Virus record (IMG/VR): IMGVR_UViG_3300042868_004914
Location: 1-20,879 of that record
DNA: 20,879 nt
Reading direction: 5' to 3' (one strand)
DNA from: a virus
This document shows, piece by piece, positions 5,231-11,100 of this stretch. The position numbers were made by a program, and so were the translations under genes. Each line of letters begins with the position of its first letter. Position 1 is the stretch's first letter. The notes under the pieces are model-generated. The model did no database searches and was not told the origin of the DNA. It saw nothing but the letters and a program-made list of their open reading frames with translations.

Positions 5231-5597
5231 TCAAAAAAATTATGCAGGATCAATCGCTTTGACAAAATTACAAAGCGCAATTATTACCACTAAAAAAGGT
5301 GCAAAATGCATCTTAATTCCAATTGATGCCAATTATTTAACCGAAAAAGATGGTTCGGTTTACATTAATTGCAATGTAGTTGTTAAAGATGAAATCGACC
5401 AATACGGTCAAAATGGTTTTATAGCTCAAAAATTAGATACTGAGACTTATAAAACACTTGGTAAAGATAAAGCCAATGAAATTAAATTGCCGATTTTAGG
5501 CAATATCAAAAACTTTGCAGGATTGACAAGCGACAATGCAGGAACTACTCATATTGCCGAGCCTATTAATCCAGAAGAGGATGATCTTCCCTTCTAA
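5223..5597 (+). CDS. Putative single-stranded-DNA-binding protein with SSB-type acidic tip
   Basis: 124 aa ending EEDDLPF, almost the acidic C-terminal tip of bacterial SSB (DDDIPF), which docks recombination and replication proteins. The body (residues 10-95) is predicted mostly beta strand (GAKCILIPIDANYL, GSVYINCNVVVKDE), consistent with an OB-like fold, but I do not see a canonical SSB sequence signature. The start overlaps the ERF stop by eight bases, suggesting coupled expression at related levels. The functional call rests on the tail, the beta-rich body and the neighbours. It is followed by an intrinsic terminator at 5608-5643. Confidence 0.6.
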   Translation: MSNQKNYAGSIALTKLQSAIITTKKGAKCILIPIDANYLTEKDGSVYINCNVVVKDEIDQYGQNGFIAQKLDTETYKTLGKDKANEIKLPILGNIKNFAGLTSDNAGTTHIAEPINPEEDDLPF

Positions 5598-5607
5598 AAT
5601 GGTAATA

Positions 5608-5643
5608 AAAAAGGCGGGTAATTAATTTTATCCGCCATTTTTT
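5608..5643 (+). terminator. Intrinsic terminator between SSB-like and nuclease genes
   Basis: GGCGGGTA at 5613-5620 pairs with TATCCGCC at 5629-5636 (8 bp, one G-T wobble). An A-run lies on the left and six T at 5638-5643 on the right, so it could work in both directions. No TAnnTTTG box is found between it and the next start at 5657, so the nuclease gene should depend on read-through. Confidence 0.75.
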
Positions 5644-5656
5644 AAAACAAGAAATT

Positions 5657-6160
5657 ATGAACAAAACAAACAAACAAAGAATTGAATCAGACCATTTAAA
5701 ATGGTTTCAAAATAAATACCCGAATGTTCCAGAAATCGGAATACCAAAGATTGTTTTTTGTGATAGCAATTCCACGAAGTTAGAAAATTGTATTATTAAC
5801 TTCTTAACTTACAACGGACACCACGCCGTAAGGCAACACACGACCGGGACAATGATTGACAAAAGGGAAATCGTTACGGATGTTTTAGGCAGAAAAAGGC
5901 AAATAGGTTCTATTCAATGGGGAGCTTCACGGGATGAAGTTGGCAGGGCTGATATTATTGCTAAAATAATGGTTAATTTTAAAGGTCGATTAATTCCAGT
6001 ATCTGTTGAAATTGAGGTTAAATTTGGTAACGATTATCAATCTGAAAGACAAAAAGACTTCCAGCAAAAATTAGAAAATATGGGAGGTGTTTATACAATC
6101 GTGAAAGATTTTGATGGTTTTTTAATTTGGTACGACAATTTTATAAAAAGTTTTTTGTAA
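5657..6160 (+). CDS. PD-(D/E)XK nuclease, VRR-NUC or Holliday-junction-resolvase-like
   Basis: 167 aa. GRADII (G96-R97-A98-D99), then a strand and EIEVK at 118-122 give the D...ExK core of PD-(D/E)XK nucleases (D99, E120, K122). QSERQKDFQQKLENMGGVY follows at about 128-146, with the Q..W/F and helix-Gly pattern of VRR-NUC domains. Such enzymes use metal ions to cut branched or recombining DNA. The first 95 residues include LTYNGHHAVRQHTTGTMID, as in small phage resolvases that sense junctions. The context (ERF and SSB-like protein just upstream) supports a recombination role. Exact substrate specificity cannot be told. It starts 14 bases after a terminator. Confidence 0.7.
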   Translation: MNKTNKQRIESDHLKWFQNKYPNVPEIGIPKIVFCDSNSTKLENCIINFLTYNGHHAVRQHTTGTMIDKREIVTDVLGRKRQIGSIQWGASRDEVGRADIIAKIMVNFKGRLIPVSVEIEVKFGNDYQSERQKDFQQKLENMGGVYTIVKDFDGFLIWYDNFIKSFL

Positions 6161-6165
6161 GTTTG
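6158..6165 (+). promoter_or_regulatory. Candidate promoter -7 box before the HTH gene
   Basis: TAAGTTTG overlaps the stop codon of the nuclease gene and matches TAnnTTTG. No suitable TTG lies upstream. It is followed 30 bases later by a terminator hairpin and then the HTH gene start at 6253. Confidence 0.35.
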
Positions 6166-6194
6166 TAAACGGCTTTTAATTATTATATTCAAAA

Positions 6195-6223
6195 CCCCGT
6201 TACTAGAATAGCGGGGTATTTTT
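6195..6223 (+). terminator. Intrinsic terminator before the HTH gene
   Basis: CCCCGTTA at 6195-6202 pairs with TAGCGGGG at 6209-6216 (8 bp, one T-G wobble, loop CTAGAA), followed by TATTTTT. It ends the recombination genes and at the same time lies between a TAAGTTTG box and the HTH start. Confidence 0.75.
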
Positions 6224-6234
6224 AGCAACTTTAA

Positions 6235-6250
6235 TGTAAAAAAATTTACA
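6235..6250. promoter_or_regulatory. Perfect inverted repeat two bases before the HTH start codon
   Basis: TGTAAA-AAAA-TTTACA is a perfect 6-bp inverted repeat with a 4-base spacer. It ends at 6250, and the ATG of the HTH protein begins at 6253. Position and symmetry suit an operator for a small dimeric HTH protein such as the one encoded next, or an mRNA hairpin masking its start. Confidence 0.4.
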
Positions 6251-6252
6251 CT

Positions 6253-6414
6253 ATGACAAAATACGAAGCAACTCAAAAGGTATTGAAAAGGATTGCAAAA
6301 ACTTCAAAAGACGATACGGCAAAAGAAATAGGCATTACAAGACCAACTCTTGATGCAAGATTGAAATGGCACACTTGGAAAATTAGCGAACTAACTCACA
6401 TTAAACTATTATGA
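6253..6414 (+). CDS. Small helix-turn-helix protein (53 aa)
   Basis: MTKYEATQKVLKRIAKTSKD leads into an HTH-like segment, DTAKEIGITRPTLDARLKWH (about residues 21-40), where A-KEIGITRPTLDARL is the classic helix, turn, recognition-helix spacing. It is short for a repressor, so it would act as a dimer or as an accessory regulator. The inverted repeat directly upstream could be its own operator. Its TGA at 6412-6414 overlaps the next ATG at 6411, so it is translationally coupled to the replication genes. Family not recognised beyond the HTH. Confidence 0.65.
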   Translation: MTKYEATQKVLKRIAKTSKDDTAKEIGITRPTLDARLKWHTWKISELTHIKLL

Positions 6415-6917
6415 TACTCAAAGAAGCCGTAAGGCGATTGTCTTTTACAATATCAAAAGGCAATAAACCAAACCAAAATGATGTTGATGCTTTTAATGAA
6501 ATCATAAGAAATCTTAAATTATCGGAGCAGGAAACGGTACAAGAAAATTTATTATTTGCTAAGCTCTATACTTTCACTTTAACGGAATTGTTAGCGTACT
6601 ATACCGATATAGAAATGGCAAATAAAGAAATTAATAGAATACTATCCGAGCCGATGGCAATTGAAAAACTGCAGATGTCACTTCGTCGAATGGAACTACA
6701 AAATTATTTTAACAGAAAAAAAATACTTGATCCGTTTTTAAAAAATAAAACAGCAACCGAGTTGGAAGAAATCCACGAAAGATACAAGAACAAGTTACCC
6801 GGATTGAATGCTTTGGAGTTTGCGAAATGTGGCAACAACTGGGATACTGAATCCTTGAAATACAATATTGAAAACTCGATTAATTTGTCAATTAAAAACT
6901 TTAAGAGTTATGTATGA
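6411..6917 (+). CDS. Hypothetical replication-block protein (168 aa)
   Basis: An all-helical, soluble protein. It begins MILKEAVRRLSFTISKGNKP and continues with several amphipathic helices (DVDAFNEIIRNLKLS, LLFAKLYTFTLTELLAYYTD, ANKEINRILSEPMAIEKL) and a tail KNKTATELEEIHERYKNKLP. I have seen this start in Bacteroidetes phage proteins upstream of RecA-fold ATPases, but I know no function. A helicase loader or primase partner is possible from position alone. Its end overlaps the ATPase start by eight bases, and its own start is in the stop of the HTH gene. No metal or nucleotide motif is visible. Confidence 0.6.
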   Translation: MILKEAVRRLSFTISKGNKPNQNDVDAFNEIIRNLKLSEQETVQENLLFAKLYTFTLTELLAYYTDIEMANKEINRILSEPMAIEKLQMSLRRMELQNYFNRKKILDPFLKNKTATELEEIHERYKNKLPGLNALEFAKCGNNWDTESLKYNIENSINLSIKNFKSYV

Positions 6918-8028
6918 ACCAATAGTAATGTTACAAGAAACGGAAGTAGTTTTTGATTTTACACAAATTGAAAAGTTTAAAGTTAAAATTACAGATGAAA
7001 TACCTATGCCAGAAATAGTATTGTCTATTTGTGATGTAAACGGAGAAAACAAACGTATGGTAATGACACGGGAGAATATTAGTTGCGTTACTGCACAGGC
7101 AAAAGTTGGTAAAACTTTTTTAATAAAATTGATTTTGTCTGCCATTTTAAAAAGGGGTATTTTTCAAAATAGATTATTAAGTGAGCTACCAAAAGGTAAA
7201 GATAAAATCTTGTACATTGACACCGAACAATCAAAATACCACGTTAAACTTGGATTAATGCAAATCAAAAAGATGCTTGGGTATGATGGAGAAAAAGAAC
7301 TTGATAGAATGGATGTGTACCAATTTGATGCCGTTTCTACACCAACGAGGCTTGAATATGTGAAGCACTTAATTTATCTAAACAAACCCGATTTTGTTGT
7401 ATTGGATGGTATATCAGATTTGGCACTTGATACAAACAATCTTAAAGAAGCCGATGAACTTGTAACTAATTTGCGAATTTGGGCGACTGAAAACAACTGC
7501 CACATTTGTAACGTAATCCACCAAAACCCGAATGATATTCAGACTAAAATGAAAGGACATTTAGGCACGAAATTACAAGATAAAAGCGAAATAGTTATAG
7601 GGGTTTCAATTGATAAAGAAAATGATTGTAATCGTATTGTTCAATCTTTAGCTTCCAGAAATAGAAAGCCTGATGCTTTTCAGTTTTCAATCCTTGAGGA
7701 TGGTATGCCAGAAATTCAAAACGAGGATGTTTCTATTTTTAAAATGACTGGCAAAAAAGCACCAAAGATGGATAAACCAGACTATCAATTATTCCAAATA
7801 TTAACGGCTGCATTTAGTAAAGTTAGTGGCGAAGTGAAATCATACCGTTACGGTGAAATGGTGCAACAGATTTGCCTTGAATTTGAAAAACAATTTAAAG
7901 AAAATATAGGCGATAATATGGCAAAGAAACTATTAACGAAGTTCATTGATAATAAATGGATTTTGAAAAGCGGAGATGCAGGACAAAGCCGTTACTTTTT
8001 AGGAGAATTTGAAAACAACTTTTTGTAA
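6910..8028 (+). CDS. RecA-fold (AAA_25/RepA-like) replicative ATPase
   Basis: 372 aa from ATG 6910. Walker A is AQAKVGKT at residues 62-69, fitting the P-loop pattern with alanine in first place. Walker B is FVVLDG at 162-167. The motif VIHQNPND about 60 residues later is typical of RepA/RecA-fold hexameric helicases. The last 90 residues (LFQILTAAFSKVSG, then KKLLTKFIDNKWILK) resemble a winged-helix domain. In phages such proteins act as the replicative helicase or helicase-like ATPase. A longer form from 6868 is open but would overlap the upstream gene by 50 bases; 6910 gives the usual short overlap. It is directly followed by the iteron region, so an origin role is likely. Confidence 0.75.
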   Translation: MYEPIVMLQETEVVFDFTQIEKFKVKITDEIPMPEIVLSICDVNGENKRMVMTRENISCVTAQAKVGKTFLIKLILSAILKRGIFQNRLLSELPKGKDKILYIDTEQSKYHVKLGLMQIKKMLGYDGEKELDRMDVYQFDAVSTPTRLEYVKHLIYLNKPDFVVLDGISDLALDTNNLKEADELVTNLRIWATENNCHICNVIHQNPNDIQTKMKGHLGTKLQDKSEIVIGVSIDKENDCNRIVQSLASRNRKPDAFQFSILEDGMPEIQNEDVSIFKMTGKKAPKMDKPDYQLFQILTAAFSKVSGEVKSYRYGEMVQQICLEFEKQFKENIGDNMAKKLLTKFIDNKWILKSGDAGQSRYFLGEFENNFL

Positions 8029-8036
8029 GAAAAACT

Positions 8037-8149
8037 AACTGGTTTAAACTAGTTTAAAAGCCTGATTAAACTAGGTGGTTTAGTACCCCTTATAAAGGGG
8101 ACTAAACTACTAAACCACTAAACTAGTTTAATTGATTAAACCACTAAAT
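8037..8149. other. Candidate replication origin: iterons, palindromes and hairpin
   Basis: Non-coding DNA between the ATPase and the next ORF. It contains a perfect 16-bp palindrome TTTAAACTAGTTTAAA (8043-8058), a related 12-bp palindrome TAAACTAGTTTA (8119-8130), three tandem 8-bp repeats ACTAAACN (8101-8124) with a fourth variant ACTAAAT at 8143-8149, and TGATTAAAC twice (8063-8071 and 8133-8141). A central hairpin has CCCCTT 8086-8091 pairing with AAGGGG 8095-8100, and GTTTAGT 8078-8084 with ACTAAAC 8101-8107 around one bulged A. AT-rich iterons next to a replication ATPase are the usual make-up of phage origins. A transcription terminator is less likely because no T-tract follows. Confidence 0.55.
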
Positions 8150-8163
8150 GAAAAAAAAACATT

Positions 8164-8358
8164 ATGAAACTACAAGACAAAGTCAACAACTACAAAAAAA
8201 CACATAAAAACACATCTGAGCACGTTTTTAAGGACGGTACGCAATTAAAAGCTAAATTACATACTTGGATAGATAATTGTTATTTAGATGCCGTAAATGA
8301 GTTTAAAACGCTTGGAACAAAAAACACTGCAAATTGGCTTGACGATTTGTTAAAGTGA
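8164..8358 (+). CDS. Hypothetical small protein (64 aa)
   Basis: Starts at ATG 8164 after an A-rich leader (AAAAAAAAACATT). MKLQDKVNNYKKTHKNTSEHV is basic, followed by DGTQLKAKLHTWIDNCY and an acidic end WLDDLLK. Probably helical and soluble; no named domain seen. It lies right of the iteron region, so its transcript would either start within or cross the origin candidate. Its stop is 13 bases before the next -7 box. Function unknown. Confidence 0.5.
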   Translation: MKLQDKVNNYKKTHKNTSEHVFKDGTQLKAKLHTWIDNCYLDAVNEFKTLGTKNTANWLDDLLK

Positions 8359-8378
8359 AATAAAAATCATTAAATTTG
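8347..8378 (+). promoter_or_regulatory. Candidate promoter of the late operon
   Basis: TTG at 8347-8349 and TAAATTTG at 8371-8378 are separated by 21 bases, within the range of Bacteroidetes TTG / TAnnTTTG promoters. It drives toward the terminator hairpin at 8405-8445 and the sigma-like gene at 8455. Confidence 0.5.
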
Positions 8379-8404
8379 TAACTGTTTCATAATTAATTAA
8401 TTTT

Positions 8405-8445
8405 ACCTCCTCAATATACTGAGACCCTGTTGGGGAGGTTTTTTT
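8405..8445 (+). terminator. Intrinsic terminator in the leader of the sigma-like gene
   Basis: ACCTCCTCAA at 8405-8414 pairs with TTGGGGAGGT at 8430-8439 (10 bp, one T-G wobble, 15-nt loop), followed by a run of T to 8445. The sigma-like ATG is only ten bases further on. A terminator this strong between a -7 box and a start codon looks like an attenuator gating the late operon. Confidence 0.75.
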
Positions 8446-8454
8446 AAAAAATAA

Positions 8455-8898
8455 ATGCTTGAACAGTTAGCAAAGAAAGATACATACTGGCGGAAAATCG
8501 CCTTAAAAATCTGTAACAATAAAATGTTAGCAGACGACTTGGTTAACGATATGTATTTAGCTTTGAACAATTGCAATAAAGAAATAAATGATTTTTATGT
8601 AATTATCACTATTAAAAACTTATTTTTACAGGAATTAAAGAATAATAAGTCAACCGATTTAAACGACAATTTCACAAGCGATGCACCGTTTGAGTTGGAT
8701 GATCAAGAAAAGAAAATAGTTGATAATGTGTATTGGGTGGCAAAGGAGTATATAGAAATGAATGAAACGATGTCAGTGCGAGAGATTGGCAAGGTTTTAA
8801 ATACTAATTATAATTTTGTACACCACACAATTAAAAAGGAAAAATTAAAATGGCAAAAAGAAAATCAAAAGGACTTGGCGATACAATCGAAAAAGTAA
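8455..8898 (+). CDS. Sigma-70-like RNA polymerase sigma factor (phage late regulator)
   Basis: 147 aa. Residues 10-45 (YWRKIALKICNNKMLADDLV, then NDMYLAL) match sigma region 2 of ECF-type factors, including the DLVNDMYL helix that contacts core polymerase. Residues 105-135 (MSVREIGKVLNTNYNFVHHT) look like a degraded region 4 helix-turn-helix for the -35. Between them is an acidic linker. Short sigma-like proteins at this spot, just before terminase genes, occur in Bacteroidetes phages. The likely role is to direct host RNA polymerase to late promoters; that is inference from family and place. It overlaps the next gene by 49 bases. Region 4 is weaker than usual, so a different polymerase-binding role is possible. 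Confidence 0.7.
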   Translation: MLEQLAKKDTYWRKIALKICNNKMLADDLVNDMYLALNNCNKEINDFYVIITIKNLFLQELKNNKSTDLNDNFTSDAPFELDDQEKKIVDNVYWVAKEYIEMNETMSVREIGKVLNTNYNFVHHTIKKEKLKWQKENQKDLAIQSKK

Positions 8899-9218
8899 TA
8901 AAAGCTACAGGCTTGGATATATTTGTAGATGGCAAAGATTGCGGTTGTGATAAACGCAAAGAATATCTTAATAACCTATTCCCTTATCGAACTAAGGCCA
9001 GATGTTTCACGGAACATGAATACAACCAGTGGGAACAATTTACAAAGATTAAAACAGTAACTTTATCAAAAGAACAGGTTGATTTTGTTTGCGAACTTTA
9101 CGCTTCGGTATTCAATCGCCCCGTTTGGTTTCCGTGTGCAAGTTGTAGCCCGAAGCCTTTAATTAATATGATTGATAAACTTGATATAATTTATGGAACT
9201 TATGAAAAAACTATCTAG
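8850..9218 (+). CDS. Conserved phage protein with CGCD motif (122 aa)
   Basis: MAKRKSKGLGDTIEKVIKAT is followed by DCGCDKRKEYLNNLFPY, with the pair of cysteines near residues 32-34, and later by CASCSPKP (about residues 97-104). The two Cys pairs could form one zinc site. The CGCDKRKE..N..FP pattern is one I associate with proteins next to the terminase in Bacteroidetes phages, without known function. It begins inside the sigma-like gene, and its end overlaps the lipoprotein gene. The position suggests a packaging or late-regulation partner, but this is not shown by sequence. Confidence 0.65.
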   Translation: MAKRKSKGLGDTIEKVIKATGLDIFVDGKDCGCDKRKEYLNNLFPYRTKARCFTEHEYNQWEQFTKIKTVTLSKEQVDFVCELYASVFNRPVWFPCASCSPKPLINMIDKLDIIYGTYEKTI

Positions 9219-9414
9219 CATTTTAGCAATTGCAACCTTGATGAGTTGCACACCCGAGACAGTTACTGTTGATTGCGGATGTGGCAAGATTAAAACCAAA
9301 AGAATGTTAAGTGATAAGATTAAGAACTACGCTTATACTTACGAATGTAACGGACAGATCATTGGTGTAGGTAGTATGGTTGATTATAAAATTGGAGCAA
9401 CGATATGCAGGTAA
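9202..9414 (+). CDS. Small phage-encoded lipoprotein (70 aa)
   Basis: From ATG 9202 the product starts MKKLSSILAIATLMSC, a short basic n-region, a hydrophobic core and a lipobox (LMSC, Cys at 16), followed by TPETVTVDCGCGKIK. It should be exported, lipidated and kept in the outer membrane or inner leaflet as in other Bacteroidetes lipoproteins. ATG 9193 would add only MEL before this signal. Four more cysteines (DCGCG, ECNG, final CR) could form disulfides outside the cytoplasm. Small phage lipoproteins are known in superinfection exclusion and as outer spanins; neither role can be assigned here. It overlaps the upstream gene by 17 bases. Confidence 0.65.
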   Translation: MKKLSSILAIATLMSCTPETVTVDCGCGKIKTKRMLSDKIKNYAYTYECNGQIIGVGSMVDYKIGATICR

Positions 9415-9439
9415 AACTTGGATTTCAAAATTTTTCAAA

Positions 9440-9718
9440 ATGGAAGTAAAAAAACACGGTGGAGCAAGACCCAATTCAGGACGTTTAAAAAAAGATGAAG
9501 TATTATCTTTAATTGAAACAATGGATGCAATAACAGTTCCTGAAAATGTTTGGAGAGCTTTGTATCAAAAAGTATTAGAAAATGATGTAAACGCTATCAA
9601 ACTATGGTTAAGTTATCGCTTTGGTATGCCAAAACAAACTATTGACAATAACGTTTCAGTTTCAAGCTTTGATATAACAAAATTATATGATACAGAAACA
9701 TCCGAAGCATTGGAATAG
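9440..9718 (+). CDS. Putative terminase small subunit
   Basis: 92 aa from ATG 9440 (MEVKKHGGARPNSGRLKKDE). The basic GGARPNSGR opening and the following helices (LIETMDAITVPENVWRALYQ, NDVNAIKLWLSYRFGMPKQT) match a group of small proteins that lie directly before the large terminase in Bacteroidetes phages and are taken as small subunits, which recognise DNA for packaging. The final 32 bases overlap the large subunit. The frame is open back to ATG 9380, but the extra residues MIIKLEQRYAGKTW read through the lipoprotein gene and are probably not translated. The call depends on neighbour and opening motif; no canonical terminase HTH is clear. Confidence 0.65.
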   Translation: MEVKKHGGARPNSGRLKKDEVLSLIETMDAITVPENVWRALYQKVLENDVNAIKLWLSYRFGMPKQTIDNNVSVSSFDITKLYDTETSEALE

Positions 9719-10886
9719 ATTAGGAAACAAAACACGCTACTTCGTTTTAACAGGTGGTAGAGGCTCTGGTAAGTCCTTTGAGGTTGGCAGATTTGCCAGC
9801 CTCTTATCGTTTGAAGCGGGGCATAAAATCCTTTTTACAAGGCAAACGATGACAAGTGCGCATTTGTCTATCATTCCAGAATTTCAAGAGAAAATAGATT
9901 TATTAGAATTGAATCACGCTTTTGAAGTTAAGAAGTCCGAAATCGTAAATACACAATCTGGAAGCGAAATAATTTTTAAAGGAATCAAAACCTCCAGCGG
10001 AGACCAAACAGCGAATTTAAAATCTTTGCAAGGTGTAACCACTTGGATATTGGATGAAGCCGAGGAACTTATAGACGAATCAATATTTGATAAAATTAAT
10101 TTTTCAATTAGACAAAAAGGCAAACAGAATAGAATCCTTTTAATTTTAAACCCATCCACAAAAGAGCATTGGATTTACAAAAAATTCTTTGAACAGGCAG
10201 GAGTTACCGAGGGGTTTAATGGTACAAAAGGAAATGTAACCTACATACATACAACTTATTTAGACAATTACGACAATTTAGACCAGTCTTTTATTGATGA
10301 AGTAGAGCAAGTTAAGAAAAACAATCCTAAAAAATACGAGCACGTTATACTTGGTGGTTGGCTCGACAAAGCCGAGGGAGTTGTATTTACAAATTGGCAA
10401 TACGGTACTTTCAATCCTGATAATTTACAGACAAGTTTTGGGCAAGACTATGGATTTAGTATTGACCCTACAACATTAGTAGAGGTTGCAATCGACAAAA
10501 AGAAAAAAATCATTTACTGCAAGGAACATCTTTACAAACCGAAATTAACAACGTCGGAAATAGCACAAATAAACAACACTATCACAAAAGGAAAGTTAAT
10601 CGTAGCGGATAGCGCAGAGCCTCGTTTGATTGATGAGTTGGCAAAGTTAGGCAATAGGATAATTGGAACCACGAAAGGCGCAGGAAGTATCAATGTAGGC
10701 GTGGAGTTGATGAAAGATTATCAATTGATAATTGACGGAGAAAATATAGGCAAAGAATTAAACAATTATGTGTACACGGATAAAGGCTCTAAGTTATACT
10801 GCGATATGTGGAATCACGCGCTCGATGCAATCCGTTATAATGTGACCTACAATTTAAGCGGTGGATATAATTTCGATATTCGATAA
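9687..10886 (+). CDS. terL: Terminase large subunit
   Basis: 399 aa with both domains. ATPase: Walker A GGRGSGKS at residues 23-30, Walker B WILDEAEE at 120-127 with catalytic Glu, and the coupling region LILNPSTKEHW. Nuclease (RNase H-like): D254 in DYGFSIDPTT, D308 in VADSAEPR and D380 in HALDAIRY, the usual three acidic metal ligands. The enzyme pumps DNA into proheads using ATP and cuts concatemers. The length and the GGRGSGKS form fit the PBSX/Terminase_3-type group. ATG 9687 is the only near start and overlaps the small subunit gene by 32 bases. No portal gene follows, which is unusual. Confidence 0.93.
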   Translation: MIQKHPKHWNRLGNKTRYFVLTGGRGSGKSFEVGRFASLLSFEAGHKILFTRQTMTSAHLSIIPEFQEKIDLLELNHAFEVKKSEIVNTQSGSEIIFKGIKTSSGDQTANLKSLQGVTTWILDEAEELIDESIFDKINFSIRQKGKQNRILLILNPSTKEHWIYKKFFEQAGVTEGFNGTKGNVTYIHTTYLDNYDNLDQSFIDEVEQVKKNNPKKYEHVILGGWLDKAEGVVFTNWQYGTFNPDNLQTSFGQDYGFSIDPTTLVEVAIDKKKKIIYCKEHLYKPKLTTSEIAQINNTITKGKLIVADSAEPRLIDELAKLGNRIIGTTKGAGSINVGVELMKDYQLIIDGENIGKELNNYVYTDKGSKLYCDMWNHALDAIRYNVTYNLSGGYNFDIR

Positions 10887-10917
10887 AACAAAATAACCTT
10901 TTTTTCATTATATAAAT

Positions 10918-11100
10918 ATGAAGACGAAATTCAATATTGAAGACATTGTGTTTTTAATTACAGACGTAGATCAAAAGCCAAGAATAGTAACGGGTCTTAT
11001 TATTCGAAAAAATAGCATAATATATTATTTGACTTGTGGCATAGATGAAACCACGCATTATGATTTTGAAATAGTAAAAGAAAAAAATTATTTATTATGA
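10918..11100 (+). CDS. Conserved small phage protein (60 aa)
   Basis: MKTKFNIEDIVFLITDVDQK is followed by PRIVTGLIIRKNSIIYYLTC and HYDFEIVKEK. It is predicted to be an all-beta small barrel (D.V.L.TD..Q..R.V.G..I......Y....G) as seen in small SH3-like proteins of Bacteroidetes phages. Function unknown. It follows the terminase after 31 AT-rich bases with no terminator or -7 box, and its TGA overlaps the next ATG, so it belongs to the same late operon. Confidence 0.65.
   Translation: MKTKFNIEDIVFLITDVDQKPRIVTGLIIRKNSIIYYLTCGIDETTHYDFEIVKEKNYLL

Noticed and set aside
6868-6909. Longer start for the RecA-fold ATPase at ATG 6868
   Set aside because: It would overlap the upstream gene by 50 bases and adds only residues that mirror that gene's end; ATG 6910 gives the short overlap typical of this genome.
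8079-8106. Hairpin at 8079-8106 as an intrinsic terminator for the ATPase gene
   Set aside because: The stem is strong but is followed by ACTAAAC repeats rather than a T-tract, so an origin or operator role is more likely.
8101-8149. Short ACTAAACN repeats as a CRISPR array
   Set aside because: The repeats are 8 bp and tandem without unique spacers.
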